Shown here one piece after another: positions 1 to 6,630 of a stretch of DNA of 40,448 nt. Made by a program: the position numbers and the translations under genes. Location: IMG/VR virus record IMGVR_UViG_3300047316_000051, positions 1 through 40,448 of that record, one strand, 5' to 3'. The notes under the pieces were generated by a model, which worked only from the letters and a program-made list of their open reading frames with translations, did no database searches and was not told where the DNA came from. The stretch's first letter is position 1, and each line of letters starts with the position of its first letter. Origin of the DNA: a virus.

Positions 1-78
1 GCTCCATGAGCCGAGGTGGTCACGGGCATACTGCTCCAGTTCGTCAAGTTCCTCCCTGCTCAATCGTTTCTCGGTCAT
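1..78 (-). CDS. Partial small gene leaving the left edge
   Basis: An ATG at 76-78 (minus) opens a frame that stays open to the edge (26 codons, beginning MTEKRLSREEL). A GAGGA ribosome site lies 5 nt upstream and the preceding gene stops at 86-88, so it continues the same operon. If the window closes into a circle, the frame ends 15 nt into the right edge, giving a 31-residue peptide. The visible part is charged and helix-like. I do not recognise it. Confidence 0.5.
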   Translation of the reverse strand, partial: MTEKRLSREELDELEQYARDHLGSWS

Positions 79-85
79 GTCGTCC

Positions 86-334
86 TCAGTCCTCAGCGAG
101 GGCGCGGCGGATGGTCAACTTGCCAATGACTTCATCGCCGTACCGTTCATCGTCCACCAGCGCACGCAGCCGATCAATCTTCCGCTCGGCGGCCTCGGTG
201 CGTCTGGCCATGACTAGAAGGGCGCTCCAGTTACGACGCGGCACGACAACAACGTGCCCATCGGGGAAGTGATATGTGTCAACCGCTTCCAGCGTGTCCA
301 ACTCCGCCGCCGAGAGCGTCGTGGGGTCAGTCAT
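86..334 (-). CDS. Small hypothetical early protein, 82 aa
   Basis: Not recognised. The start ATG overlaps the TGA of the upstream 26-codon gene (ATGA), and GAGGTGA sits at ribosome-site distance. The middle holds a short beta-like patch (FPDGHVVVVPRRNW), followed by a charged helix (EAAERKIDRLRALVDDE). No cysteine pairs or membrane segment are visible. It belongs to the leftward chain of overlapping early genes and is probably an accessory host-takeover or regulatory protein; that role is inferred from position only. Confidence 0.65.
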   Translation of the reverse strand: MTDPTTLSAAELDTLEAVDTYHFPDGHVVVVPRRNWSALLVMARRTEAAERKIDRLRALVDDERYGDEVIGKLTIRRALAED

Positions 335-411
335 GCGTCACCTCGGGCGGTGAACTTGTGCCACAAGCCTAGTATGGCCATCGCGACCTCGAACCACATC
401 TGCTTCGTCAT
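331..411 (-). CDS. 26-aa micro-gene, possible membrane-active peptide
   Basis: ATG at 409-411, TGA at 331-333, 26 codons. Both ends are ATGA overlaps with the neighbouring genes and the start has GAGGTGA at 5 nt, so it behaves like a translated link in the operon. The peptide is MTKQMWFEVAMAILGLWHKF plus RGDA-type residues at the end, giving a hydrophobic or amphipathic helix of about 15 residues. Its junctions with both neighbours carry the same 17-bp sequence (see the direct repeat). Function unknown; proteomics or codon statistics would be needed to prove translation. Confidence 0.45.
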   Translation of the reverse strand: MTKQMWFEVAMAILGLWHKFTARGDA

Positions 412-424
412 GCGTCACCTCGGG
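331..424 (-). repeat. 17-bp direct repeat carrying ribosome site plus stop/start
   Basis: The same 17 bases (tcatgcgtcacctcggg on the plus strand) occur at 331-347 and 408-424. On the minus strand each copy reads CCCGAGGTGACGCATGA: a ribosome-binding site, the end of the upstream gene (...GDA, TGA) and the overlapping ATG of the next. The 26-codon micro-gene lies exactly between the copies, which suggests insertion or duplication of a translational-coupling cassette. Confidence 0.75.
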
Positions 425-779
425 AGAGCCGGTCGAGTTCGTCGATGGCTTCAGTAAGACAATCCGCATAGCCTTCTTCGTAATCTGAAGCATCAATCGT
501 CGGTGACTGCGTTTCTAGCCACGCCCGAATCCCCGCCAGCGTCTCGGCGTCTCGGGCGCACGCTCGCAGCATGGCGATGACCGGGACGTTCTGGTCGCAT
601 GACGGGCATGGCGGCTTCGGCCCATCCTCGGCCACGGACCACGCCGCGTCTGGATTCTCAGCTTCGAAGTCGTCAATCTGCTGCTTGCAGGAGACGGCGT
701 CGGCGGCTAGTTCATCCGCCTTGGCCCGCAGTTCCTCCGCCGAGTAGCGCGTGTCCGTCATCGCGTCGGGCTTAGCCAC
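408..779 (-). CDS. Hypothetical early protein with one CPSC motif, 123 aa
   Basis: Starts at GTG 777-779, overlapping the end of the upstream gene, with AAGGAGG about 7 nt before it; an internal ATG at residue 7 (MTDTRYSAEELRAK) is the alternative start. It is a mostly helical, acidic protein (RAKADELAADAVSCKQQIDD) with a single CPSC pair near residue 60, and it ends with a helical Asp/Glu-rich tail. It has no recognised family. The lone cysteine pair could bind metal as a dimer, but this is speculative. Confidence 0.65.
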   Translation of the reverse strand: MAKPDAMTDTRYSAEELRAKADELAADAVSCKQQIDDFEAENPDAAWSVAEDGPKPPCPSCDQNVPVIAMLRACARDAETLAGIRAWLETQSPTIDASDYEEGYADCLTEAIDELDRLSRGDA

Positions 780-1455
780 GGTCGGCCTCCTTCGCGGGCG
801 TCAGGGCCTCTCGGATGCGTAGCCGCACGGCTCCAGATTCAGCCAAGCCTGCCGACGTCGGGCCGCACGGCAGATGCTCCCAATCGGGGAGTTCCACCAT
901 CTGCCGTCGTGCGAGTCGCATCCACTCGTGAATGTCGCGATCAGCGTCACCCAGCGCCTCCCGCTGCCGCGCGATCTCGGCGTCCTTCGCGGTGAGCGCA
1001 CGCCGTAACTGTTCGTCGTGCAGTAGTTCCTCTTTCACAAGCTCGTCCCGCAGCCGCGCGATCGTCGCGTCCCGATCGGCGAGGGCGGCTTCGGCCTTTA
1101 CCGCGCGTGCCAGCGCTGTCGAACCATCCCAACATTTGGCACACACGACGCTTCGGGCGCGGTCGGTCGAGACGGTCGCCCACTCGTTGTCCCACTCGTA
1201 TTCGCAGACGTGGCAGGATTCGCCAGCGGCCTCTTGGAGCGCGTCATTCTGCTCGGTCAGCCGCGCGTTCGCCTCCTGCTGCCGCGCGAGGGCGTCGAGG
1301 AGCGCGTCAAAATCTCTGGCGTAGACGAACTCGCGCTCATGCCGTTGGCGGAGTTGCGCGAGCGCCTCAGCCTTGAGCGAATTGATATCCCACACGCCGA
1401 TGATGCCGCTGTTGTCACGCGCAGTCTCAGTGATTAATCGCATCACGTCACTCAT
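772..1455 (-). CDS. Coiled-coil protein with zinc-ribbon insert, 227 aa
   Basis: The start ATG at 1453-1455 has GGAGG five bases upstream. Residues about 25-75 and 115-170 are heptad-like charged helices (LRQRHEREFVYARDFDALLD; ARLRDELVKEELLHDEQLRR). Between them, CHVC (about residues 81-84) and CAKC (about 104-107) form a likely four-cysteine zinc ribbon. No enzymatic motif is seen. It overlaps the next gene by 8 bases. A zinc ribbon flanked by coiled coils suggests a structural or nucleic-acid adaptor, but I cannot assign a function. Confidence 0.7.
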   Translation of the reverse strand: MSDVMRLITETARDNSGIIGVWDINSLKAEALAQLRQRHEREFVYARDFDALLDALARQQEANARLTEQNDALQEAAGESCHVCEYEWDNEWATVSTDRARSVVCAKCWDGSTALARAVKAEAALADRDATIARLRDELVKEELLHDEQLRRALTAKDAEIARQREALGDADRDIHEWMRLARRQMVELPDWEHLPCGPTSAGLAESGAVRLRIREALTPAKEADRG

Positions 1456-1491
1456 CGTCGCCTCCGTGGGCGTGGCGTCGGCTCGGGACCA

Positions 1492-1923
1492 TCAGCGCAC
1501 GCCCCAATCCACAAGCATCTGACCCACCCACTGAATCGCCAGCCCTTTACGAATCTGCGTCGGCGTCACCCGCATCACGCGCCAGCCGTCGATGACGGCA
1601 TAGGCCAGCTTTTCGCAATCCTTCTCGATACCCATACCGCGCCCGTGACGACCGCCCACGAATCCGCCGCCGTCCACTTCGACCGCCAGGTGGTAATCCG
1701 GCCACGCGAGATCGAAGCGCCACATCCGCACATGGTGAAAGCGATGCTCTCGGATCGGCTCACGCCAGCCCAGTTGCTTGATCTGTGTCACCAGCCCATC
1801 GGCCGCATTGGCGCGTGGCACCTTGACTTTGCGACCAAACACAGCCTTTTCAATCGCCTGTGCAAGGTGTGGCACGTGGTGCGCTGAAAGAACCTTCGAG
1901 CGGCGGGAGAGACGGAGCGGCAT
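1492..1923 (-). CDS. DUF559-like endonuclease (PD-(D/E)XK type), 143 aa
   Basis: The start is taken as the ATG at 1921-1923, which overlaps the TAA of the upstream gene (TAATG); a longer reading would run through that gene. The core RFDLAWPDYHLAVEVDGGGF matches the nuclease signature of DUF559/Vsr-like PD-(D/E)XK proteins: an Asp in a DLAWP strand, then E-x-D in AVEVDG. GRHGRGMGIEKDCEKLAYAV and GWRVMRVT follow, as in phage members often annotated as endonuclease or Holliday-junction-resolvase-like. It probably cuts or resolves branched or mismatched phage DNA, in step with the exonuclease/RecT fusion in the same operon. The exact substrate is unknown. Confidence 0.75.
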   Translation of the reverse strand: MPLRLSRRSKVLSAHHVPHLAQAIEKAVFGRKVKVPRANAADGLVTQIKQLGWREPIREHRFHHVRMWRFDLAWPDYHLAVEVDGGGFVGGRHGRGMGIEKDCEKLAYAVIDGWRVMRVTPTQIRKGLAIQWVGQMLVDWGVR

Positions 1924-2480
1924 TAGCGGGCACCCCACTGATCCGCCATTGCTGCGGCGATGCCTGGATATGTGCGGCTGCGGTTCTTCCACCTATCGGC
2001 CGATGGCGGTTCACGATGCACGCGGGCGTGCCGGCCATCAACGATGTCGGTCGGCACGAGCGGCGGCAGTCCCTTGAGCCACAGGCAGGTCGCTTTCACT
2101 TCCCCATGTCCGAACTGCCACGGCTGGATGATCTGAGTCGGCTTGCCGAGCTTCGAGCGCGTGGACAGCACGCCGATGGGATTCTCGATGGCGATCCGTG
2201 GAATAGGCGCGTCCCACAGGGCTTCAACAAACGCAATCGCGTCGGCCTGTTCATGCTCACGCCCCTTGAACCAGCGCGCGCCGGCCACGGTCAACCGCGT
2301 GCAGGGCGGGTGGAATATCGCCACGTCCCACAGCAACGTCAGAATGTTCCGCACGTCGCCTTCATAATGCGAACCTGGCACTTCGGTTGAGAGCAGATCG
2401 CAACTCATCGCATCATGCCCACGTGCCGCGAAGGCATCCCGAACGGTGCCTGAGAACTCGCACCCGACGAGCACCCTCAC
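1923..2480 (-). CDS. Cytosine-C5 methyltransferase-like protein, 185 aa
   Basis: Starts at GTG 2478-2480, overlapping the upstream TGA, with GGAGG 5 nt before. It opens with a Rossmann-like strand (RVLVGCEFSGTVRDAFAARG), then CDLLS and a GDV strand. HPPCTRL resembles methyltransferase motif IV (Pro-Cys, the catalytic cysteine) and IAIENPIG resembles motif VI (ENV, here ENP). At 185 residues it is much shorter than classical C5-methyltransferases and has no evident target-recognition domain, as in small phage members of this group. Plausible roles are DNA base methylation or another pyrimidine modification that protects phage DNA; activity is not proven by sequence. Confidence 0.65.
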   Translation of the reverse strand: MRVLVGCEFSGTVRDAFAARGHDAMSCDLLSTEVPGSHYEGDVRNILTLLWDVAIFHPPCTRLTVAGARWFKGREHEQADAIAFVEALWDAPIPRIAIENPIGVLSTRSKLGKPTQIIQPWQFGHGEVKATCLWLKGLPPLVPTDIVDGRHARVHREPPSADRWKNRSRTYPGIAAAMADQWGAR

Positions 2481-2665
2481 GATGCCTCCGTCACTTCCGC
2501 CACTCTTGGCGGCTCCAGCGTGCCGTAGAGACTGGGCGTCCCCTGACAGCGCGGGCACTCGACCTGCGAGGCCACGCGCTCGGGGGAGGTCTGCCACCAT
2601 GCACTTGGCTCGATCATCCCGGCTAGCCACGGGCCGCCGCAGCAGTGGACGAAGACGTAGATCAT
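2477..2665 (-). CDS. Small cysteine-rich protein, 62 aa
   Basis: The start ATG at 2663-2665 overlaps the TGA of the gene before (ATGA) with GAGGA 5 nt upstream, which decides against a longer N-terminus. It begins MIYVFVHCCGGPW and later has CPRCQG, so the HCC plus CPRC cysteines could form a small zinc knuckle. Function unknown. One of about ten short Cys-pair proteins in the early and pre-terminase regions. Confidence 0.65.
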   Translation of the reverse strand: MIYVFVHCCGGPWLAGMIEPSAWWQTSPERVASQVECPRCQGTPSLYGTLEPPRVAEVTEAS

Positions 2666-2988
2666 GATTCCTCGTTGCAGGATTCGCACACTATTTTGAG
2701 GTGCGACTGAAGCGTATCGATCTCGGCCTCGCTCATATCTCCGACGCGCGTCACGGCCATCGCCTTTTCTAAATCATCACGTAACAACAGTGTGAGCCGT
2801 GGCAATGCATAGGTCGCTTCAGCCTCGTCTGATCCGTCGCTTTCCGGCAGCGGCAGTAGGCTCACTTGGCCGCCGGGGTTGATGCCAGCCGAGTTGATAG
2901 CGTCAAGCGCCGCCGTGTCACTCGCCGCGTCCACTAGAATCACACCGCGAAACACGTCATCAGCGAACGAACACCAGAACGTCATCAT
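2662..2988 (-). CDS. Hypothetical early protein, 108 aa
   Basis: Two consecutive ATGs (2983-2988) follow GAGGG at 5 nt, and the first overlaps the stop of the upstream 29-codon gene (ATGA), so I start there. The N-terminal half is beta-rich (MTFWCSFADDVFRGVILVDA) and followed by DTAALDAINSAGINPGGQVS, an arrangement I associate with small phage proteins of unknown function that start with a FYCSFA-type strand. The C-terminus has a short helix with CESC. No catalytic motif. Confidence 0.65.
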   Translation of the reverse strand: MMTFWCSFADDVFRGVILVDAASDTAALDAINSAGINPGGQVSLLPLPESDGSDEAEATYALPRLTLLLRDDLEKAMAVTRVGDMSEAEIDTLQSHLKIVCESCNEES

Positions 2989-3074
2989 TGAGCCCTCAGC
3001 AGCCAGCACACGGCCAGCGCGATCCCGGAACAGAGCAGCACGAACTCCACGGCGGCCTGCTGGCGCGAGGTCAT
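2985..3074 (-). CDS. 29-aa single-membrane-segment micro-protein
   Basis: ATG at 3072-3074 and TGA at 2985-2987; both ends are ATGA overlaps with the adjacent genes. The peptide has a polar, basic start (MTSRQQAAVE), one hydrophobic helix (FVLLCSGIALAVCWLL) and ends RAQ. Size and shape fit phage membrane micro-proteins. Translation is supported by the continuous coupling chain; function is unknown. Confidence 0.5.
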   Translation of the reverse strand: MTSRQQAAVEFVLLCSGIALAVCWLLRAQ

Positions 3075-3289
3075 CGGCTTTCCTCTACGATGCGCCATGT
3101 GGGACTGTCCTCATCGTGAATCGCATTCATCCTAACCACCTCCGCCTCAGCCTCTTCGCGTGTCGCGAAATGAGACACGAAGTCTGCTTTGTAGCTCCAC
3201 CAGTGGTTGCCGCTCCGGGCTTGGCAGCCCCACCGCTTGCCATCAGTGACGAGGCAATAGCGATAATCGAATAGCCGAGGGAACGTCAT
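3071..3289 (-). CDS. Hypothetical protein, 72 aa
   Basis: The start ATG at 3287-3289 overlaps the stop of the upstream membrane micro-gene. It has aromatic-rich beta-like strands (FDYRYCLVTDGKRWGCQ, HWWSYKADFV), a short acidic helix (ATREEAEAEVVRMNAIHD) and a final strand. No recognised family; the fold could be a small alpha/beta unit. Confidence 0.6.
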   Translation of the reverse strand: MTFPRLFDYRYCLVTDGKRWGCQARSGNHWWSYKADFVSHFATREEAEAEVVRMNAIHDEDSPTWRIVEESR

Positions 3290-3414
3290 TTGCCCCCCAT
3301 CGCGCAGCCGGTGGTCAGGCTCGTCTCGATGCGGCTCACGGTCAGGCTGAGGCCGATGGCGGCGCCGGCGATCAAACACAGCAGCACGAGCGCGGTCAGT
3401 TCAAACGGCTTCAT
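3286..3414 (-). CDS. 42-aa single-membrane-segment protein
   Basis: ATG at 3412-3414 overlaps the TGA of the HNH gene, and its own stop overlaps the next start. After MKPFE there is one hydrophobic segment (LTALVLLCLIAGAAIGLSL) and a short polar tail (TVSRIETSLTTGCAMGGK). It is a second membrane micro-protein in the same operon, about 300 bases from the 29-residue one. Function unknown. Confidence 0.55.
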   Translation of the reverse strand: MKPFELTALVLLCLIAGAAIGLSLTVSRIETSLTTGCAMGGK

Positions 3415-3989
3415 CGACTCACCTTCTCCGTTTCGACGATATACGGCACGGTCGGCAACGTCGCGCGATTGCCGTTCAACCCAGCGAGGATGCCTGGTTC
3501 GTCCACCACATGCCGCCACGTCACGCCGTTGCAAGCGTAGTAGGTGGACATCATGCTCATGTTGAAACGCGCGGCTATGGCTTGATACGTCAGTCCTTCG
3601 CGTCTCAGCCTTCGCATCTCTCTCACGTCGTGCTCGGTCAGTTTCGAGGAGTGATTTTTCTCGCCTCGCGCTGTGCGGCCTTTGGCCCAACTGTCATCAA
3701 CGTTGTCTTGGAGCGTGCCAAGGCGCAGATGGCGCGGATTGCAGCAGGGCGGATTGTCGCACTCGTGCAGCACCCAAAGGCCAGCAGGAATGTCCGACTT
3801 GTTGAACAAACGCCACGCGATACGATGAGCGTATTCGCGATGGCCTCTCCCGTGTTCGTTGCACGCGAAACCGTAACCTTTGTTATTGATGCCGCGCATC
3901 CAAGGCCAGCAGTCATCGGGACGAGCGAGTCCTACTTTGAGCCAGAAGCGCTCATTGAACGGCTGCGTATAGTGGCGCTTACTTCCCAT
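3411..3989 (-). CDS. HNH endonuclease with C-terminal HTH, 192 aa
   Basis: Residues about 25-100 hold an HNH_3-type domain: CWPWMRGINNKGYG, the AHRIAW helix, then VLHECDNPPCCNPRHLRLGT with the metal-binding His/Cys residues and DNVDD. Downstream, residues about 115-145 (LTEHDVREMRRLRREGLTYQ, then AIAARFNMS) resemble a resolvase-like helix-turn-helix used by phage homing endonucleases for recognition. It is a free-standing gene inside the early operon, overlapping its upstream neighbour by 11 bases. Likely a mobile homing endonuclease. A second HNH relative lies at 38374-38847. Confidence 0.85.
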   Translation of the reverse strand: MGSKRHYTQPFNERFWLKVGLARPDDCWPWMRGINNKGYGFACNEHGRGHREYAHRIAWRLFNKSDIPAGLWVLHECDNPPCCNPRHLRLGTLQDNVDDSWAKGRTARGEKNHSSKLTEHDVREMRRLRREGLTYQAIAARFNMSMMSTYYACNGVTWRHVVDEPGILAGLNGNRATLPTVPYIVETEKVSR

Positions 3990-4161
3990 GCAAGTCGTCC
4001 TCGCCTAGTTGTGGAACCATAGCCCCGCAGTTGTCACATCGGAAGTAGGCTTTTCCGTCTTCAGCGCGAAATCGCAACATGTCTCGGTGCTGACAAAAAA
4101 GCCGCTTCCAGGCGATGCGCTGCGGCGCGGTCAGGAGCTTCTTCGGCCAGCGGCGCGTCAT
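3979..4161 (-). CDS. Small zinc-knuckle protein, 60 aa
   Basis: The start ATG at 4159-4161 overlaps the stop of the exonuclease/RecT gene (ATGA). A basic N-terminus (MTRRWPKKLLTAPQRIAWKR) is followed by CQHRDM and FRCDNCGAMVPQL, giving up to three cysteines plus a histidine as a metal-site candidate. The C-terminal CDNC...MVPQL resembles the tail of the 5573-5875 product (CDNCHEAMPIL). Function unknown; nucleic-acid binding is plausible from charge. Confidence 0.6.
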   Translation of the reverse strand: MTRRWPKKLLTAPQRIAWKRLFCQHRDMLRFRAEDGKAYFRCDNCGAMVPQLGEDDLHGK

Positions 4162-5576
4162 TCGTCACCGCCCATCTCCTCGAGGCTGTAGAGGCCGAAG
4201 GTCACGTCGGCATAGCTCAGTCGGCAGAGCTTGGAACTGCCCGTCTTGGCGATCATGTCCGGCTGCTGCTTCTCCCAGGCCGAGCCTGACGTGATGAGTC
4301 CGGCCTTCTGTGCTTCCTCGAGCGTGTAGGTCAGCGTCGTGGACGTCGGGTCGCCCTTGCGCTTCGTGACCCACGTGGCCTTCGTTAAGCTGCGCTCGGT
4401 GCAGGTGAAGTATTCACAGACCGGCGAGGCCAATACGAGCGCCCGCATGAGGTCGGCGGCCATGCAGACCTTCCCCTTCACGTTGTAAAAACCTCTGAGG
4501 CTGGCCATCATGCCCAAGTTCAACTCACGGCCGGCGAAGATGATCGCGGCGACGGCCTGCGGGTTGCCATAGCCGGCAAAGAACCGCGAGTCGAACAGCA
4601 CGCGGGCAATGGCCATCGTGTCGCGGGCGCTGCGCGGCTCGAGCGCGCGGGACCAGGCACCCGTGAACGGTTCAATATCCACGCGGGCAATCTGCGTGTC
4701 TGGCGAGGCCACAGGCGGCTTGTCAGTGCCGCTCGTCGGTTCGCTCACATCGGCTTCCTGATCCATCTGCTCCACCATCTCGGCCATGACGTCTCGCTCC
4801 TTCGGTTTCGGCGTGCGCGGCTTGAAGACTTCGGACACGTCAATCGGCGCGTCCGTCTTGAGGGTGACGAGCAGCCGGGCGCGTTCGAGCGCCAGGCCGT
4901 GCTCGGTCAATGTCTGCTTCGTGCGCGGCGTGACGTCCTCTAGGTGCGCCATGACGCTATCGAGCGACCCGAACGTCTTCAAGAGCTCGGCGGCCTTCAC
5001 CGGTCCGATGCCAGGAGCGCCCTTGATGTTGTCCGCACTGTCGCCCACGAGGGTCAGATAGTCGCGCATCTGGGCCGGCGTGATCTTGAACTTCTCGAGC
5101 ACGGCGGCTTCATCGATCAGTTGTCCGGTCTTGAGGCTCACGACCGAGATGCCGGCCGCATCGTTCACCAGTTGCAGCAGATCCTTATCGGCCGAGGCGA
5201 TACGGAGCGAGTTCTTGACCGGATGCTGCACGGTCAGACCCCACACGGCTCGCGCGATGATGTCGTCCGCTTCGTAGCCATCGGCCGCCCAGATGGGGAA
5301 CCCGTCATCGCTCAGGACGCGCTCGGTGCGGTTCAACTGCTCGAACAGCGCCGCGTCCTTCTCGGGCCGGTTCGCCTTGTAGGTCGAGTCAATCTCGCGC
5401 CGAAACGATCGGCCACGGTCGGCGCAGATGGCGACGTGCGGCGAGCCGTTCGCCAGCGCGTAGACCTTCGCCACGGCCTGATTCGACGTCCAGTTCACGT
5501 CAGGCTGGTCGCCGGACAAGTGGAATAGTGGGTGGACCAGCGACGACAGGTCGATGAGGAGAATCGGGTCGCTCAC
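4158..5576 (-). CDS. Fusion: FEN-type 5'-3' exonuclease + RecT-like annealing domain, 472 aa
   Basis: Start chosen at GTG 5574-5576, overlapping the upstream stop; a longer in-frame reading would only be out-of-frame translation of upstream genes. Residues 1-245 carry the PolA/T5-type exonuclease motifs: LLIDLSSL (Asp9), RREIDSTYKANR, GYEADDIIA (Glu102, Asp104, Asp105), SADKDLLQLV (Asp130, Asp132) and GDSADNIKGAPGIGPVKAAE (178-197, the helix-hairpin-helix clamp). After a Pro/Lys/acidic linker (about 250-312), residues 315-470 match RecT-family phage annealing proteins: ARVLFDSRFF, AIIFAGRELNLGMMASLRGF, YNVKGKVCMAADLM, TYTLEEAQKAGL, a W...Q..MI...S...LCR stretch and the final FGLYSLEEMG. Exonuclease and annealing partners of Red/RecET systems are normally separate proteins; here one chain would resect and anneal. 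Confidence 0.85.
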   Translation of the reverse strand: MSDPILLIDLSSLVHPLFHLSGDQPDVNWTSNQAVAKVYALANGSPHVAICADRGRSFRREIDSTYKANRPEKDAALFEQLNRTERVLSDDGFPIWAADGYEADDIIARAVWGLTVQHPVKNSLRIASADKDLLQLVNDAAGISVVSLKTGQLIDEAAVLEKFKITPAQMRDYLTLVGDSADNIKGAPGIGPVKAAELLKTFGSLDSVMAHLEDVTPRTKQTLTEHGLALERARLLVTLKTDAPIDVSEVFKPRTPKPKERDVMAEMVEQMDQEADVSEPTSGTDKPPVASPDTQIARVDIEPFTGAWSRALEPRSARDTMAIARVLFDSRFFAGYGNPQAVAAIIFAGRELNLGMMASLRGFYNVKGKVCMAADLMRALVLASPVCEYFTCTERSLTKATWVTKRKGDPTSTTLTYTLEEAQKAGLITSGSAWEKQQPDMIAKTGSSKLCRLSYADVTFGLYSLEEMGGDE

Positions 5577-5875
5577 TGGCCTTCCTCTAGAATAGGCATG
5601 GCCTCGTGGCAGTTGTCGCAGAGCGTCCACTGGCGCATCGGTTTTTCTGTCGCGTGGAGTCCCGTCACCGCGTAATCGGCCGCCCGGCGTGCATCCATCG
5701 CGGCGGCTTGCATCGCTCGCGTGTCGGCCATGCTCGAGGCCGCCAGTTCCGGTCCCTGGCCATACGGCAGCGTGCCGAACAGCCGATCGCGCTCGATGCT
5801 GCGCCAGCGCGTGTAGGCGCTGCCGAACTCGAGCGCGAAGGCCGCGGCCCAGACCAAGTCGGCGCGGTCGCTCAC
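5573..5875 (-). CDS. Hypothetical protein with C-terminal CDNC, 100 aa
   Basis: GTG start at 5873-5875 overlaps the preceding TGA, with GAGGAGG upstream. The helical N-terminus (LVWAAAFALEFGSAYTRWRS) is followed by an Ala/Arg-rich helix and ends with TLCDNCHEAMPILEEGQ. I recall similar small phage proteins only as unknowns. It is translationally coupled to the exonuclease/RecT gene immediately downstream, which hints at a role with it. Confidence 0.65.
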   Translation of the reverse strand: MSDRADLVWAAAFALEFGSAYTRWRSIERDRLFGTLPYGQGPELAASSMADTRAMQAAAMDARRAADYAVTGLHATEKPMRQWTLCDNCHEAMPILEEGQ

Positions 5876-6150
5876 TTGACCTCCTCGATCTGCGCGGACT
5901 GGCCGAGACGGCTGGCGGTGGACGCGGCGACGTAGGCATCGCGCTGCTCGAGGTAGGCGCGCAAGTCGGCCATCGTAATGGCGCGCTCCTGGAAATCGCC
6001 GTCCTCATAGCGCACGACGACGATCGTGGCGGTGCTGTCGATGGTGTCGCCCAAGTCAATCGTCATCGTGTCGCCCTCGGGCGCAGCGATGCGGTTCTCG
6101 AACGCGCGGCACTCGGCGCCGCAGAAACTCACCGTGACGTAGCGTTCCAT
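5872..6150 (-). CDS. Hypothetical protein, 92 aa
   Basis: ATG at 6148-6150 follows the upstream TAA directly (TAAATG). The N-terminal half is beta-rich (MERYVTVSFCGAECRAFENR, then a TIVVVRY strand); the C-terminal half is helical (AITMADLRAYLEQRDAYVAA). No motif recognised. Confidence 0.6.
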   Translation of the reverse strand: MERYVTVSFCGAECRAFENRIAAPEGDTMTIDLGDTIDSTATIVVVRYEDGDFQERAITMADLRAYLEQRDAYVAASTASRLGQSAQIEEVK

Positions 6151-6390
6151 TTACAGATCCTCCAACAAGCGGCGGTCCATTTCGTCGCGCGGGTCGGCAT
6201 ACGTCTGACCGTCGTCGGCATCGCGCTCGCGGTCGTCCGGGGTGGGGTCCCAATTGTCGACGCAGTCGACGCACCAGCCGTGCTCATCGACGGACGCCAC
6301 GAGTTCGTCGCACTTGCCGCAATAGGGCCGACGGTCTTCGTCGGCGCCGCTCGTGAAGTCGTGCAGCGTGGTCGGGTCGGTGAGTGCCAT
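6151..6390 (-). CDS. Acidic zinc-ribbon protein, 79 aa
   Basis: ATG at 6388-6390 overlaps the stop of the first early gene (TAATG). RPYCGKCDELVASVDEHGWC followed by VDC gives a four-cysteine ribbon (CGKC...CVDC, about residues 24-42). The tail is very acidic (WDPTPDDRERDADDGQTYAD), which could mimic DNA or bind a basic partner. Function unknown. Confidence 0.65.
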   Translation of the reverse strand: MALTDPTTLHDFTSGADEDRRPYCGKCDELVASVDEHGWCVDCVDNWDPTPDDRERDADDGQTYADPRDEMDRRLLEDL

Positions 6391-6593
6391 TAGCGGGCCA
6401 CCTTTCGGAGCGGGTCAACCAGGGCCATCACGGCGCGGTCGACGCCGGCTGCCTTCGCGTCGTCCCATGCGGCGCGGTTGCGGCGGCCCATTTCGTCGAA
6501 GCCAATCAGCCCGGAGACGTAGGCGTCGGCCGAGTGGAATAGGCGTTGGGCGATGAAGGTCGCTTTCACGTCTGGCGTGGATGCGTTCGTCAT
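6390..6593 (-). CDS. First gene of the leftward early operon, 67 aa
   Basis: Two in-frame ATGs exist, at 6600-6602 and 6591-6593. The leftward promoter described below would place the transcript start at about 6594, so the second ATG (MTNASTPDVKAT) would begin at the very 5' end of the RNA; neither ATG has a ribosome site, consistent with leaderless translation. The protein is helical, with KATFIAQRLFHSADAYVSGL and RAAWDDAKAAGVDRAVMALV. No family recognised. Being first in the operon, it may be an immediate-early host-directed factor (inference). Confidence 0.55.
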   Translation of the reverse strand: MTNASTPDVKATFIAQRLFHSADAYVSGLIGFDEMGRRNRAAWDDAKAAGVDRAVMALVDPLRKVAR

Positions 6594-6600
6594 GAAAGAC

Positions 6601-6630
6601 ATCGTAAGTTACGGCATATCCGTATGTCAA
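6601..6630 (-). promoter_or_regulatory. Leftward early promoter
   Basis: Read on the minus strand, TTGACA (6630-6625) is followed by 18 bases and TACGAT (6606-6601), a good sigma70-type pair and the best I found in the window. The predicted start is near 6594. It sits at the point where leftward and rightward genes diverge, as expected for the main early promoter. Confidence 0.6.

Noticed and set aside
5577-6059. An in-frame extension of the exonuclease/RecT gene to 6059 (633 residues)
   Set aside because: The extra 161 residues are Arg/Pro/Ser-rich antisense-like sequence read out of frame through two better genes; the GTG at 5576 has the usual stop-start overlap.
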